Source: Ruminobacter sp.
GTDB lineage: Bacteria > Pseudomonadota > Gammaproteobacteria > Enterobacterales > Succinivibrionaceae
Assembly: GCA_017940385.1 (NCBI GenBank)
Contig: JAGAYS010000058.1
Span: forward strand, 1-53,939
Direction: 5' to 3'
Length of the DNA stretch: 53,939 nucleotides
Part shown: one piece after another, positions 12,352 through 21,181 of the stretch
How the letters are laid out: every line of letters begins with the position of its first letter
Position numbering within the stretch: the stretch's first letter is position 1
Program-made: the position numbers and the translations under genes
Notes under the pieces: generated by a model
What the model was told of the DNA's origin: nothing
What the model saw: only the letters and a program-made list of their open reading frames with translations
The model's database searches: none

Positions 12352-14190
12352 ATGACTGATACCGTACTGACAATTGCCGCCACCGACAGTTCTAACGGGG
12401 CGGGAACCACGGCCGATCTGGCCACCATGAGCTGCTTCGGCGTATACGGGGTTGCGGCGGTGACCGCCGTAACCGCTCAGAACCTCAGCAGGGTTCTGGC
12501 CGTTAAGCCCGTGAAGAACAAAATTTTTACGAAGGAGCTGGAGGCTCTGACCTCAGGCTCCATGCCGGAGATTAAGGTAATCAAGCTTGGTCTCATACCG
12601 AATGAGAAGCTTCTGCGTACCACCGTGACTTTCCTCAGGGAAAGAAAAAAGCTCAATCCGGATCTTGTGGTTGTCTGGGATCCTGTTGCCGTGGCCGGCA
12701 CCGGCGGGGAACTTTCCGAGGTTAATTATTCCCTGTGGCTTCACATTCTGCTGCCTCTTGTTGACGTGTTTACTCCGAATCTGGATGAGGCCATGGCCCT
12801 CTGCGAAGGTTTTAAGCCTGATTTCTCAAGTCTTGCCGGCTGTATTGAAGGACTTACCGGTCTTGCAAAATACTTTAAGATGATGGGAGCCGGGACCGTT
12901 TATCTCAAGGGCGGGCACCTCTCAGACCTGGTGAAGAGTACTGTAAAATCCGGTAAAACAGGTCACGGCAGGGAGGACTCCGGTGATTTATCCGAATACC
13001 GCAGACTTACGGAATACGTGTATGACATTACGATAACCGGCGAAAATAACGATACCTGTTATTTCTGCTGCCGCAAAACGGCTTCCGTTTCTGACGGCGT
13101 CGGGGTTCACGGTACCGGGTGCATCATGGCAAGCGCCATCGCCTCCATGATGGCCAAGGGGCATACGGCCGCTGATGCCATTGCCTTTGCCAAAGCCTAC
13201 ATGACAAGGGGTATTGAAAATTCGATTGACGTGGGAGCCGGAAGCCGTCTTTTTCAGCACGGATTCATAAACAATGCCGAAATGCTCAGATATTTCCCGG
13301 TTATGGCCAGAACCGTTGAAGAACTTGAGCTTGTCTGCAGTCCGGAAAAGAATGCGGGATTCGCTCCGTGTTCACACAGTCTGGGACTCTATCCGGTCGT
13401 GGACAGCTCCGAATGGATTAAAACTCTCTGCGAGAACGGCGTCAGAACCATGCAGCTGCGCATCAAGAATCCGGAGAGTCCGGAAAAGCTGGAGCAGGAA
13501 ATCATAAGGAGCGTGGAACTCAGTCGCAGATACGGAGTACGACTCTTTATTGACGACTATTACGAGCTTGCAGTAAAGCACGGTGCATACGGCGTTCATC
13601 TCGGTCAGGAGGATCTCATTGACGCCAAACTCAATCCGATTAGGGAGGCCGGTTTAAGACTCGGTGTTTCCACCCACGGATATGCGGAAATCGCCAGAGC
13701 CTGTCTGCTTAAACCGAGCTACATAGCACTGGGTCATATCTATCCGACGGGCTCCAAGGTTATGGCCTCCAAGCCTCAGGGACCTAAGAGACTGGCGGAC
13801 TACGTGTCGCTTGTTGACGGTGTGTATCCTACTGTCGCCATAGGCGGAATAAAGCTTCACAATCTTAAGGAAGTACAGGCCTCCGGTGTCGGCTCGGTTG
13901 CCGTGATTACCGCAATCACAAAGGCGGAGAATCCTGTTCAGGCAATAAATGAATGGCTTGATGCCGTGGGGGCAGGAACTGCTGATGCGGAGCCTGCCGA
14001 ATCCTCGGAAGAAAAAAAGGTTAAGGATGCCGAAAAATCTTCATCCGCGGAAAAGAAGTCGGAAAGCGTGAAAAAGGCTAAGACTGCGGAGAAAAAGCCT
14101 GCTGTCCGTAAGTCACGCACCGCTTCATCAGAAAAGAAACGGGCGGCATCAAAGGCTGAAGATGCAAAAAAGGATAATAACCAAAAGTAG
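12352..14190 (+). CDS. ThiD-ThiE fusion, HMP-P kinase / thiamine phosphate synthase
   Basis: 612 residues. Residues 1-310 are ThiD: DSSNGAGTTADL near the N-terminus and GVHGTGC as the anion-hole motif. It phosphorylates HMP-P to HMP-PP. Residues 344-538 are ThiE: YPVVDSSEW, MQLRIKN, DDYYELAVKHGAYGVHLGQ, GHIYPTGSK and AIGGI, joining HMP-PP to the thiazole phosphate. The two consecutive pathway steps are thus on one chain. Residues 540-612 form an Ala/Lys/Ser/Glu-rich tail with no similarity to either enzyme, probably disordered and strongly basic towards the end. The stop is followed within ten bases by the thiS start. Confidence 0.93.
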   Translation: MTDTVLTIAATDSSNGAGTTADLATMSCFGVYGVAAVTAVTAQNLSRVLAVKPVKNKIFTKELEALTSGSMPEIKVIKLGLIPNEKLLRTTVTFLRERKKLNPDLVVVWDPVAVAGTGGELSEVNYSLWLHILLPLVDVFTPNLDEAMALCEGFKPDFSSLAGCIEGLTGLAKYFKMMGAGTVYLKGGHLSDLVKSTVKSGKTGHGREDSGDLSEYRRLTEYVYDITITGENNDTCYFCCRKTASVSDGVGVHGTGCIMASAIASMMAKGHTAADAIAFAKAYMTRGIENSIDVGAGSRLFQHGFINNAEMLRYFPVMARTVEELELVCSPEKNAGFAPCSHSLGLYPVVDSSEWIKTLCENGVRTMQLRIKNPESPEKLEQEIIRSVELSRRYGVRLFIDDYYELAVKHGAYGVHLGQEDLIDAKLNPIREAGLRLGVSTHGYAEIARACLLKPSYIALGHIYPTGSKVMASKPQGPKRLADYVSLVDGVYPTVAIGGIKLHNLKEVQASGVGSVAVITAITKAENPVQAINEWLDAVGAGTADAEPAESSEEKKVKDAEKSSSAEKKSESVKKAKTAEKKPAVRKSRTASSEKKRAASKAEDAKKDNNQK

Positions 14191-14199
14191 GTGACACTT

Positions 14200-14397
14200 A
14201 TGAAAATTTTTGTAAATGACAAAGAGGTGACAACCGAAGCCTCCACTCTCGAAGAGCTTCTTTCCGGACTTACGGGACTTCCAGACTATTATTCCGTAGC
14301 CGTAAATGATGTCATAGTGCCGCGCGGAACCTACGCATCGTACATCCTTAAGGAAAATGATTATGTCACCGTCTTTGCCTTTATGCAGGGCGGTTAG
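14200..14397 (+). CDS. thiS: ThiS, sulfur carrier protein
   Basis: 65 residues ending in the required Gly-Gly, the site that is adenylated and thiocarboxylated to carry sulfur for thiazole formation. The beta-grasp sequence MKIFVNDKEV and NDYVTVFAFMQGG is typical. The ATG at 14200 has TAGGTG about seven bases upstream; a GTG at 14191 would add three residues and is less likely. It lies directly behind thiDE. The adenylating enzyme ThiF is not in this cluster, so another protein elsewhere must activate ThiS. Confidence 0.93.
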   Translation: MKIFVNDKEVTTEASTLEELLSGLTGLPDYYSVAVNDVIVPRGTYASYILKENDYVTVFAFMQGG

Positions 14398-14416
14398 AAC
14401 TCAGTTCGCGGGGATT

Positions 14417-14517
14417 GGACGGAACTCCTGATTTCGTCCGGGCATTTTTTGGCGGAGCCACGGTGACGGAGCCGCCGGAAAAGCATACTTATTTGGAGTC
14501 CCCGGACTGCCGTCCGG
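14417..14517 (+). other. Structured spacer between thiS and thiG
   Basis: This 157-base gap in an otherwise tight operon folds into several hairpins: GGACG/CGTCC (14417-14439) followed by GGGCATTTTTT, GGCGG/CCGCC (14451-14476) and CCGGAC/GTCCGG (14502-14517). The first could act as a weak terminator that reduces readthrough into thiG, or the region may be an RNA processing site. This is inferred from base pairing only. Confidence 0.4.
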
Positions 14518-14554
14518 AGATCACTTATTCCGGAAAACAGACTGGATAATAAAA

Positions 14555-15337
14555 ATGAATGATGAATTAGTAATCGGAGGAAAGGTTTTTTCCTCAAGAC
14601 TCTTTACGGGAACCGGCAAGTTCGCTTCAGCGGACCTGTTAAGCAGGGCCGTTGTTGCCTCAGGTTCTGAACTTGTGACCATGGCCGTTAAAAGATGTGA
14701 CTTTAAAAACGGGACGGATGCCATTCTTCCTGCCCTGAAAAAGATTCCGGGTGTCAATCTTCTGCCAAACACCTCCGGGGCACGTAATGCAAAAGAGGCG
14801 GTTTTTGCCGCCAATCTTGCAAGAGATGCCCTGGGTACGGATTTTATCAAGGTAGAGGTTCATCCTGATCAGCGTTATCTGCTGCCGGATCCTGTTGAAA
14901 CCCTCGAGGCTACGAGAATACTGGTTAAGCAGGGTTTTACGGTTCTTCCTTACTGCAGTGCCGATCCTGTTCTCTGCCTCAAACTGGCTGATGCCGGTGC
15001 CGCGGCAGTAATGCCGCTGGGGTCTTTAATCGGCAGCAATCAGGGGCTTACCACCATGTCCATGCTTAAGGTAATCATAGCTCAGAAGACGGTACCCGTC
15101 GTGGTTGACGCCGGTATCGGCCGTCCTTCGGATGCCGCACTGGCCATGGAAATCGGTGCCGATGCCGTGCTGGTAAACACTGCCATCAGCGTGGCACGTG
15201 ATCCTGTGGCCATGGCCGAGGCCTTTGCCATGGCCGTGAAGGCCGGCAGGGCCGCCCGTCTTGCCGGTCTCGGTCCGGTTTCCGAGACTGCTCATGCAAC
15301 CAGTCCGTTAGAGGCGTTTCTCAAGGATTGTGATTAA
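14555..15337 (+). CDS. thiG: ThiG, thiazole synthase
   Basis: 260 residues, normal length. ThiG condenses deoxyxylulose 5-phosphate, dehydroglycine and ThiS thiocarboxylate into the thiazole phosphate. The Schiff-base lysine is K99 in [12 protein letters not shown]. Other family landmarks are [34 protein letters not shown] and [11 protein letters not shown]. It sits 157 bases after thiS and 11 before thiH, whose product feeds it dehydroglycine. Confidence 0.96.
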   Translation: MNDELVIGGKVFSSRLFTGTGKFASADLLSRAVVASGSELVTMAVKRCDFKNGTDAILPALKKIPGVNLLPNTSGARNAKEAVFAANLARDALGTDFIKVEVHPDQRYLLPDPVETLEATRILVKQGFTVLPYCSADPVLCLKLADAGAAAVMPLGSLIGSNQGLTTMSMLKVIIAQKTVPVVVDAGIGRPSDAALAMEIGADAVLVNTAISVARDPVAMAEAFAMAVKAGRAARLAGLGPVSETAHATSPLEAFLKDCD

Positions 15338-15348
15338 AGGAGTCGGTC

Positions 15349-16479
15349 ATGAGTTTCTTTGATGAAATCGGCAGATATAAATTAAGTGACCTTTCGGCCG
15401 AAGTTCTTGCCAAAACTGAAAGGGAAGTTGATGTTGCACTTGCTAAAAGCCAAAATGATGAACAGCTGGACCTGGGGGATTTTATGGCACTTATTTCCCC
15501 AAAGGCCGCTCCTTACATTTCAGAAATGGCCGAACTTGCAAGAAAGTATACCCGCCGTCGTTTCGGTAATACGGTGAACATGTATGTGCCGCTTTATCTG
15601 ACAAATTCCTGTTCCAATCAGTGCCGCTACTGCGGTTTTGCCATCAACAACAAATTCAAGCGCCGAATTCTTAATGCTGAGGAAACCAGACTGGAGTGCG
15701 AGGCCATCAGAAAGATGGGATATGAGAACATTCTGATCGTTTCCGGTGAGAATGCCCAGAGGTGCGGCATCGACTATTTTAGGGAAATGGTGCCTGTCGT
15801 AGGTGAATATGCCTCATACATGATGATGGAGGTTCAGCCTCTCGATACTCACGAGTATGCCGAACTTAAACAGCTTGGTGTTGACGCGGTGATGGTCTAT
15901 CAGGAAACGTATGATCCGGAATGTTATGACAGAAATCATCTGCGCGGAAAAAAGAAGGACATGCGCTACCGCATGGAAACTCCTGAGCGTCTGGGTGACG
16001 CCGGAATGGACAAGGTCGGCATAGGAGCTCTATTGGGACTCTATGACTGGCGTGCCGATACGGTGGCACTGGCCATGCATCTCATGTACATGAGAAAGCA
16101 CTACTGGCAGACCAGAATGAGTCTGTCCTTTCCTAGACTGAGACCGGCGGCAGGAGGATTTGAACCGGAATATCCGATAGGTGACAGGGATCTGATACAG
16201 ACAATCTGTGCCTGGAGGCTGTTCGACAACATGCTGGAAATATCCATTTCCACCCGTGAGAATCCGCGTTTCAGGGATGTAATAACCCCGATTGCCATTA
16301 CCTCCATAAGTGCAGCCTCAAGCACGCAGCCGGGAGGTTATGCCGTCGACAGGCATGATCTGCCGCAGTTCATCATAAGCGATGACCGCTCCGTCGGAGA
16401 GGTTACCGCTGCGCTGAGGCTGAACGGACTTGAGCCGGTATTCAGGGACACGCGAAGCTCGGTCATTAACGGTATCTGA
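15349..16479 (+). CDS. thiH: ThiH, 2-iminoacetate synthase (tyrosine lyase)
   Basis: 376 residues, as in E. coli. The radical-SAM cluster motif CX3CX2C is C88, C92 and C95 (CSNQCRYCGF). ThiH cleaves tyrosine to p-cresol and dehydroglycine for thiazole assembly. Its presence, rather than the glycine oxidase ThiO, is the anaerobic or facultative version of the pathway. AAAGGAG lies eight bases ahead of the ATG. It is the last gene of the thiamine operon, closed by a strong terminator. Confidence 0.96.
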   Translation: MSFFDEIGRYKLSDLSAEVLAKTEREVDVALAKSQNDEQLDLGDFMALISPKAAPYISEMAELARKYTRRRFGNTVNMYVPLYLTNSCSNQCRYCGFAINNKFKRRILNAEETRLECEAIRKMGYENILIVSGENAQRCGIDYFREMVPVVGEYASYMMMEVQPLDTHEYAELKQLGVDAVMVYQETYDPECYDRNHLRGKKKDMRYRMETPERLGDAGMDKVGIGALLGLYDWRADTVALAMHLMYMRKHYWQTRMSLSFPRLRPAAGGFEPEYPIGDRDLIQTICAWRLFDNMLEISISTRENPRFRDVITPIAITSISAASSTQPGGYAVDRHDLPQFIISDDRSVGEVTAALRLNGLEPVFRDTRSSVINGI

Positions 16480-16522
16480 TGCCGGTTTCCGGTTCTGTCT
16501 TTTGGTGAAAAACGGATAAAAT

Positions 16523-16559
16523 AAAACAGGCTTATAACATGCGGTTATAAGCCTGTTTT
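16523..16559. terminator. Bidirectional terminator between thiH and the umuD group
   Basis: A perfect 16-bp inverted repeat (AAAACAGGCTTATAAC and its complement) around a five-base loop gives a stem with A/T-rich ends on both strands. It serves thiH on the plus strand and probably the converging minus-strand genes. Confidence 0.9.
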
Positions 16560-16619
16560 GGCATGAAGTCATGACCTGCCGGTCAGTCAGTTTTGCATCA
16601 GTTTCCGGAAAGGAAGCTT

Positions 16620-16907
16620 TTATTTCTTCTCATCGTCTTCGTTATCTTCGTACGGTTCTTCGGAATCGTGTCCGTAGTAGGCTGCATCCATATCATCATC
16701 GAATTCATCCATGGTTGATGCTGAAGCGTATTTTTCGGCATAAACAGGGTTTTTCATACGGCGTATGGAATCATCGGCGGCTGATTTAAAGTCTTTCCCG
16801 AGAAGCTTTATTCTGACGGCTGATGCGATACATGATGTGCGGTCCGGTGTGTAAAGGCCGCACGTGTTCTGTATTGTATACAAACGGTGTCCGTAAAAAC
16901 ATGACAA
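16620..16907 (-). CDS. Small acidic protein, unknown
   Basis: An open frame of up to 95 residues whose C-terminal half is highly acidic (EEPYEDNEDDEKK at the end). No family was recognised. The codon pattern of the last 60 residues looks coding, but the start is uncertain: the frame opens with TTG at 16907, and an ATG at 16757 would give only 45 residues. Neither has a good ribosome binding site. It occupies the place behind umuD where umuC would normally lie but shares nothing with UmuC. Confidence 0.4.
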   Translation of the reverse strand: MSCFYGHRLYTIQNTCGLYTPDRTSCIASAVRIKLLGKDFKSAADDSIRRMKNPVYAEKYASASTMDEFDDDMDAAYYGHDSEEPYEDNEDDEKK

Positions 16908-16923
16908 TGTCTGACTTTGGACG

Positions 16924-17400
16924 TCAGCTGCGGTATTTTCTAAAAGATGTTACGACCACTCCGGTTATTTCACATTCGAGCTCCGGGGTAATGATAATGG
17001 GGCTGAACTGCGGATTTGCAGGAATCAGCTGGGGTACCGGATGATTTCTGAAAAATTTGGCGGTGAATTCTCCGTGAATGGAGGCAATGACCAGATCTCC
17101 GTTTCTCGGAGGAAGTGAACGATCAACTATAAGGTAGTCTCCGGGCTGAATTCCGGCGTCGATAAGTGATTCTCCCTCAACCTGAAAGATATAGCTTGAG
17201 GAGGGATGTCTGATACAGAATTCGTTCAGATCCAGTGAACTTTCCACATAGCCGCCGTTTGGCAGCGGAAATCCGGCCGCAACCTTTTCGGCTGAGAGCG
17301 GAAGTTCAACTCTTTCAGGCTCCGAGCCGGCCGAAGCTGCCGGAGCAGCAACCTGTTTAAGCTCCGGGGAGACAAAACTTTCTGAATCTCTGTCCGTCAT
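16924..17400 (-). CDS. umuD: UmuD-like SOS mutagenesis protein
   Basis: 158 residues. The protein aligns along its length with UmuD: LPLSAEKVAAGFPLP, YVESSLDLNEFCIRHPSSSY, GESLIDAGI and GEFTAKFF. The catalytic pair is Ser78 and Lys115, spaced 37 apart as in E. coli UmuD. The self-cleavage site is Ala24-Gly25, at the same position as Cys24-Gly25 of UmuD. Cleaved UmuD activates the UmuC polymerase in translesion synthesis. No umuC follows here. GGAGG precedes the ATG, and the gene begins 12 bases after the MFS gene, so both are probably cotranscribed. No canonical LexA box was found nearby. Confidence 0.9.
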   Translation of the reverse strand: MTDRDSESFVSPELKQVAAPAASAGSEPERVELPLSAEKVAAGFPLPNGGYVESSLDLNEFCIRHPSSSYIFQVEGESLIDAGIQPGDYLIVDRSLPPRNGDLVIASIHGEFTAKFFRNHPVPQLIPANPQFSPIIITPELECEITGVVVTSFRKYRS

Positions 17401-17412
17401 GACCTGCCTCCG

Positions 17413-18636
17413 TTACCTGTTTTCTGCTGAGGTACTTAATGCTTCCTGTTCCTTTCTGAGCTTTGCTCTGATAAGGTCAATGTCCGGAACAAGGAATGCC
17501 AGAACAGCTGCCACCACGGCCACGCCGGTGATGGCATACATGGTGTACTGGGTGCCGTAATGGTCGGCAATATATCCAAGTATTGGAGATGTAAGACCGC
17601 CAAAGCTGATACCGAGACCTATGGTTATGCCGGAGGCAAACCCCACATGACGGCAGAGGAACTTCTGACCGAGCACCATGGATACGCTTAACGTACCGTA
17701 AATGCAGAAGGCTACCGGAATAAGCAGCAGGGAGGCAACAAGGCCGGAAGATGCCCGGGTAAACAATACAAGGAACGGTACTGCGGCTGCCGCACTGTAA
17801 AACAGTACCTTCTTGAAGCCTATGCGGTCAGCCAGAAAACCACCGGTAAGACTTGCAAGGGCGGAGCATACCGCAATGAGACTCAGATTGAGGTTCGCTG
17901 ACTGGGAATTCATGTGGAACATGTCCATGAAGTAGGTCGGAATAAAGGTTGTCAGCCCGAAAAGCACCATTGACCTGAAAAAGATCATTACCGTCAGTAT
18001 GGCAAAACCCTTATAGTCCTCTTTTTCAACGGAGGCGTTGAGAATCTGTCTTTTTTCCTCTTTTCTGGTGTATTCCACGTACTTTGAGTTTCTGTAAAGA
18101 AGCCATGAAGACATGATAAAGGCCGGAACTGCAATAACCATGATTCCCGGAAGCCCCCACAGCAGTGTGGCACCGGATATGAGACACGGTCCTGCGGTAA
18201 AGCCCAGATTTCCGCCTACGGAAAAGATGCTCATGCCGCGTCCCTTATGCGTGGTGGACACGCTGTTGGCTATCTTGCCTGCCTGCGGATGGAATATTGC
18301 CACACCGATGCCGGAGGTGGTGAGCAGAATGAACAGAAGTGAGAAATCGGTAATAAGGCCGATGAACATCAGACCGAGAGCCGCAACGATGATCCCGAGG
18401 CTCATGAGGTAGGGGCGCGGCTTTCTGTCGCTCAGGTATCCCACCAACGGCTGAATGAGTGATGATACCAGGGTTGATGCAAGAACAAGATATGACATTT
18501 CCTGCTTGTTGTGCAGAACTCCCTGTTCAAGCATTACCGTAAGTGCGGCACTTACCGAACCCTGACACAGGTCGGCAGAGAAATGAGCCAGCAGAAGGAT
18601 TAGATTTTCTTTATATTCTTTAATGAATTTAGGCAT
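17413..18636 (-). CDS. MFS transporter, fosmidomycin-resistance (Fsr) type
   Basis: 407 residues with about 12 membrane segments. The sequence follows the Fsr pattern: SLIQPLVGYLSDRKPRPY between TM2 and TM3, GVAIFHPQAGKIAN before TM4, and SIFSVGGNLGFTAGP in TM5. Such proteins export small molecules by proton antiport across the inner membrane; the true substrate is unknown. It is the first gene of an apparent pair with umuD, an unusual partner for a drug-efflux gene. Confidence 0.85.
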   Translation of the reverse strand: MPKFIKEYKENLILLLAHFSADLCQGSVSAALTVMLEQGVLHNKQEMSYLVLASTLVSSLIQPLVGYLSDRKPRPYLMSLGIIVAALGLMFIGLITDFSLLFILLTTSGIGVAIFHPQAGKIANSVSTTHKGRGMSIFSVGGNLGFTAGPCLISGATLLWGLPGIMVIAVPAFIMSSWLLYRNSKYVEYTRKEEKRQILNASVEKEDYKGFAILTVMIFFRSMVLFGLTTFIPTYFMDMFHMNSQSANLNLSLIAVCSALASLTGGFLADRIGFKKVLFYSAAAAVPFLVLFTRASSGLVASLLLIPVAFCIYGTLSVSMVLGQKFLCRHVGFASGITIGLGISFGGLTSPILGYIADHYGTQYTMYAITGVAVVAAVLAFLVPDIDLIRAKLRKEQEALSTSAENR

Positions 18637-18731
18637 GATGAGTCACTGTGATGCTATCCGGTGGCAGACTGTCCGTCATCTGTCGGCTACAGTGTTTTCC
18701 GGATCGGGGCGAGGTTATTTGCTATGGCGGA

Positions 18732-18740
18732 ATTATATCA
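18732..18740 (-). promoter_or_regulatory. Extended -10 promoter for the MFS-umuD pair
   Basis: The minus strand reads TGATATAAT about 95 bases ahead of the MFS start, identical to the element before the GH13 gene. No -35 matching consensus lies upstream. Confidence 0.5.
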
Positions 18741-18968
18741 TTTATGTTCGTTTATTGGGATTTATTTGATAGGGATCACGTATTGTCGGACGGATTTTAC
18801 CATGTCGGAGAATGATCTTCTCATTTATAAACTTAAGAAAATGATATGAATGCCAAACTTGGAAAAATCAAAGCGGATGAAAACAGAAAGAGATGATAGA
18901 ATCACATTACGGTCGGCGCGTCGCCGTCCGGTCTGCGAAAACAGCGATGATAACGGAGAAAAGGTCTG

Positions 18969-19208
18969 ATGAAGAACAGTCACAGCATTCACGTGAAAAA
19001 ATTGATTGCCCCGATTGTAATAACCGTAATTACCGTACTATATTTCATGGTTTATTTCGGTGTTATTATTTTTGAGGTGCGGGAAATTCCGTGGGTTATT
19101 CTTCTCGGAGTTGTTCCGCTTGGATTTGCCGCAGCCATGATATACGTCTGCATGCAGAGAATTCGTGAGATTGAGAGCGGAGAAGAGGATGATCTTAGTA
19201 AATACTGA
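18969..19208 (+). CDS. Small two-segment membrane protein
   Basis: 79 residues with two hydrophobic segments (about 13-33 and 41-60) and a charged C-terminus. GGAGAAAAGG precedes the ATG. Its last 20 bases overlap the start of the YbjQ-family gene, so the two are translationally coupled and likely act together. The family was not recognised. Confidence 0.75.
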   Translation: MKNSHSIHVKKLIAPIVITVITVLYFMVYFGVIIFEVREIPWVILLGVVPLGFAAAMIYVCMQRIREIESGEEDDLSKY

Positions 19209-19503
19209 TTACATTACCGGAAAGGAACTTGAGATGCTGGGCATCGTCAAGGGCAGTACCATTCAGGCTAAGCATGTCGGACATGACATTCTGCAGGGGC
19301 TGAAGAATCTTATAGGCGGCGAACTTTCGGCTTATACCGAAATGATGAACGATGCAAGGGCGCTTGCAACCAAGCGTATGGTTGCAGAGGCAGAGGCCAT
19401 GCACGCGGACGCAATTGTTAACGTTCGCTATACCACCTCTGCAGTAACGCAGGGGGCTGCCGAAATCGTTGCTTACGGAACGGCGGTGAAGTTCAGGAAC
19501 TGA
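19189..19503 (+). CDS. YbjQ / UPF0145 family protein
   Basis: 104 residues from ATG 19189, where MILVNTDYITGKELEMLG matches the usual start of the family; AGAAGAGG lies directly upstream within the preceding gene. Conserved features are GGELSAYTEMM, AEAMHADAIVNVRY and the terminal VAYGTAVKF. Members form pentameric beta-rich rings of unknown function, sometimes annotated as heavy-metal-binding-domain proteins. Coupling to a small membrane protein suggests a membrane-associated role. Confidence 0.88.
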   Translation: MILVNTDYITGKELEMLGIVKGSTIQAKHVGHDILQGLKNLIGGELSAYTEMMNDARALATKRMVAEAEAMHADAIVNVRYTTSAVTQGAAEIVAYGTAVKFRN

Positions 19504-19603
19504 TGCCGTCAGAGTTCATAAGGTGTTAAACCGTCAGTTTTGGACTGTTGATTTGCATAAAATAAAAAATATAAGGAATAATAAATAAATTATTGTTCAA
19601 GGG

Positions 19604-19650
19604 ATACGGCCTCATGTATAATGAATGTATGCATGAGGCCGTATTTTTTT
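19604..19650 (+). terminator. Terminator after the ybjQ-like gene
   Basis: ATACGGCCTCATG pairs with CATGAGGCCGTAT across a 15-base loop and is followed by a run of T. It lies 100 bases after the ybjQ-like stop and before yebG. Confidence 0.85.
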
Positions 19651-19724
19651 GCAGTTACGCTTCAGCATCCCTTGTCAGGTCTGATTCAGTCTGTTGGCAG
19701 AAAACAATTGGAAAGCAGTAAATC

Positions 19725-20045
19725 ATGAAAAGAACGATAGAAGTTGAATATATTTTGAAAGACGAAGAAGGTAAGGAAGTGGCCAGATTTCAGGACATAG
19801 AGGAAGCTCGTAAATATGATCGCATGCTTGATGCGGCTGACGGAATTTTTGACCTTTTCAGCAGTATCAAAGAGCTCGACGGCGTAAAGGAAAACATCAA
19901 GGACGAGATCTCCTTCCAGATTGCCCGTCACAGCGAGGAGATTATGGAAATTCTCGGCAGGATAAATTCGCGTAAAAAGACTGCGAAAAAGAAAACGGCC
20001 GGAGAATCTGAAGGTCGGCAGGATGCTGCCGACGACGCGGAATGA
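19725..20045 (+). CDS. yebG: YebG-family DNA-damage-inducible protein
   Basis: 106 residues. The N-terminal two thirds matches YebG: VEYILKDEEGKEVARFQD, then EARKYDRMLDAADGIFDLF, equivalent to EADAYDKMLDMADLL in E. coli. The C-terminus is a Lys-rich then acidic tail. YebG is an SOS-regulated protein of unclear biochemical role. A LexA box of CTGT-N8-ACAG form was looked for in the preceding 100 bases and not found. Proximity to umuD (2.3 kb) may be coincidental. Confidence 0.8.
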   Translation: MKRTIEVEYILKDEEGKEVARFQDIEEARKYDRMLDAADGIFDLFSSIKELDGVKENIKDEISFQIARHSEEIMEILGRINSRKKTAKKKTAGESEGRQDAADDAE

Positions 20046-20096
20046 GGTCACGTTCCGCGCGGAAATCATAAGATTTTAATGCAGTGACGTAATGCG

Positions 20097-20134
20097 ACGG
20101 GGAGAGCCGTTTAAGTGGCGCCCCGTTATTTTTT
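20097..20134. terminator. Terminator between converging yebG and unknown membrane gene
   Basis: ACGGGG pairs with CCCCGT around an 18-base loop and is followed by TATTTTTTCT on the plus strand. It overlaps the stop codon of the minus-strand gene at 20126. A second GC-rich repeat, CGCGGAA/TTCCGCG, sits at 20036-20058 over the yebG stop. Confidence 0.65.
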
Positions 20135-20677
20135 CTTTCTCTCTTCATCCGCTTTTACGATGATCCCGGCACACCAGGCACACACGGCGTAAAAGAGTGC
20201 GGCAGACAGACTGAAGTCCTGATGTCTGTACAGACTGTAGATCCAGGAGCCGAAAGAAAAGGCAATAAGAAACAGAATGAACATTTTCAGTTTTTGCAGA
20301 AATATCATGGCAATAAGCATTTTTTTTACCAGTTCGATTCTCTGCAGGGAAAAGTTCTTAATCAGGCGTCCGATCTGATTTTTAAGGTACCCGTAGTTCC
20401 ATCTGTATATCGGGCGGAATTTTTCTCCGTCGTGCTCGTCAATGAGAGCTCCGGTATTCCCGGAGGCGTAGGCAAATTCATCATTGAAGAATTTGTATCT
20501 GTCCAACGGGTTAAAAGTGCTGAAGCGGATTTCCGAAACGTTTTTATTCAGCATGTAAAATTTTCTGTAAGCATCAAATCTCATACATTTGATGAGTGAT
20601 TTTCTGATTTTTGAAATATCCGCATTTTCGACTGCATCCATAATGCCGTCATGTATGTCCTGTTCGGTGTCCGTCAT
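20126..20677 (-). CDS. Unknown protein with C-terminal membrane hairpin
   Basis: 183 residues. Residues 1-120 are soluble and charged with many aromatics; two hydrophobic segments follow at about 130-149 and 156-174, then a basic tail DEERKKK. No domain was recognised. AGGA stands seven bases before the ATG. The gene is alone on its strand and converges on yebG. Confidence 0.7.
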   Translation of the reverse strand: MTDTEQDIHDGIMDAVENADISKIRKSLIKCMRFDAYRKFYMLNKNVSEIRFSTFNPLDRYKFFNDEFAYASGNTGALIDEHDGEKFRPIYRWNYGYLKNQIGRLIKNFSLQRIELVKKMLIAMIFLQKLKMFILFLIAFSFGSWIYSLYRHQDFSLSAALFYAVCAWCAGIIVKADEERKKK

Positions 20678-21181
20678 TTTTTATCCTAAAACATTAAATC
20701 CGCATCCGTGCGCCATAACGATCCTGAGGTAAGGTTCGGCAATCTTACTTACTCTTAAAGTTTCTGATTTTCCTCTTTTTCTCATTGCGGATCAACAATA
20801 AGTCGTTTTTTAATCACTAAACATGAAATACCTCGCAACAGTAAAAAAACACTGATTGTATAATGAAAATGTCGGTGCTTAGATCATCCTGCTGATTACC
20901 GCTGTTTCGGTATGATAGATTTCCGGGGGGTTTACAGAGGATTCGGCCGGATACCGCGTGTATTCCGCATGCGGCTGTTTCGAATCCGGAAGTGTTTTCC
21001 TGTCGGACGATAATAATCACCACATATCATCCCGTGCCGCCGGTCAATCTCTGTACTGACAGTCGAGAGGCTTTTTGCCGTCAACGCCGGAAGGGTACGG
21101 TTCATTTCTTTTCGTTCGGTACTGTTCCGACGTCCGGTTTCAGGCTTTTTTGGATTAACTCAAACATTTGAGGTTTTTGAT
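20678..21181. other. Spacer without recognised genes
   Basis: About 500 bases between the divergent unknown membrane gene and the Sel1 lipoprotein gene. A 68-codon minus-strand frame at 20817-21023 lacks coding character. No tRNA, riboswitch or clear promoter was found. Confidence 0.4.

Noticed and set aside
16860-16900. LexA-box-like TTGTATACAATACAG
   Set aside because: Half-site spacing does not fit CTGT-N8-ACAG, and the position is downstream of umuD rather than upstream.
19640-19724. LexA box upstream of yebG
   Set aside because: CTGTTGGCAGAAAACA was considered but the right half does not match ACAG.
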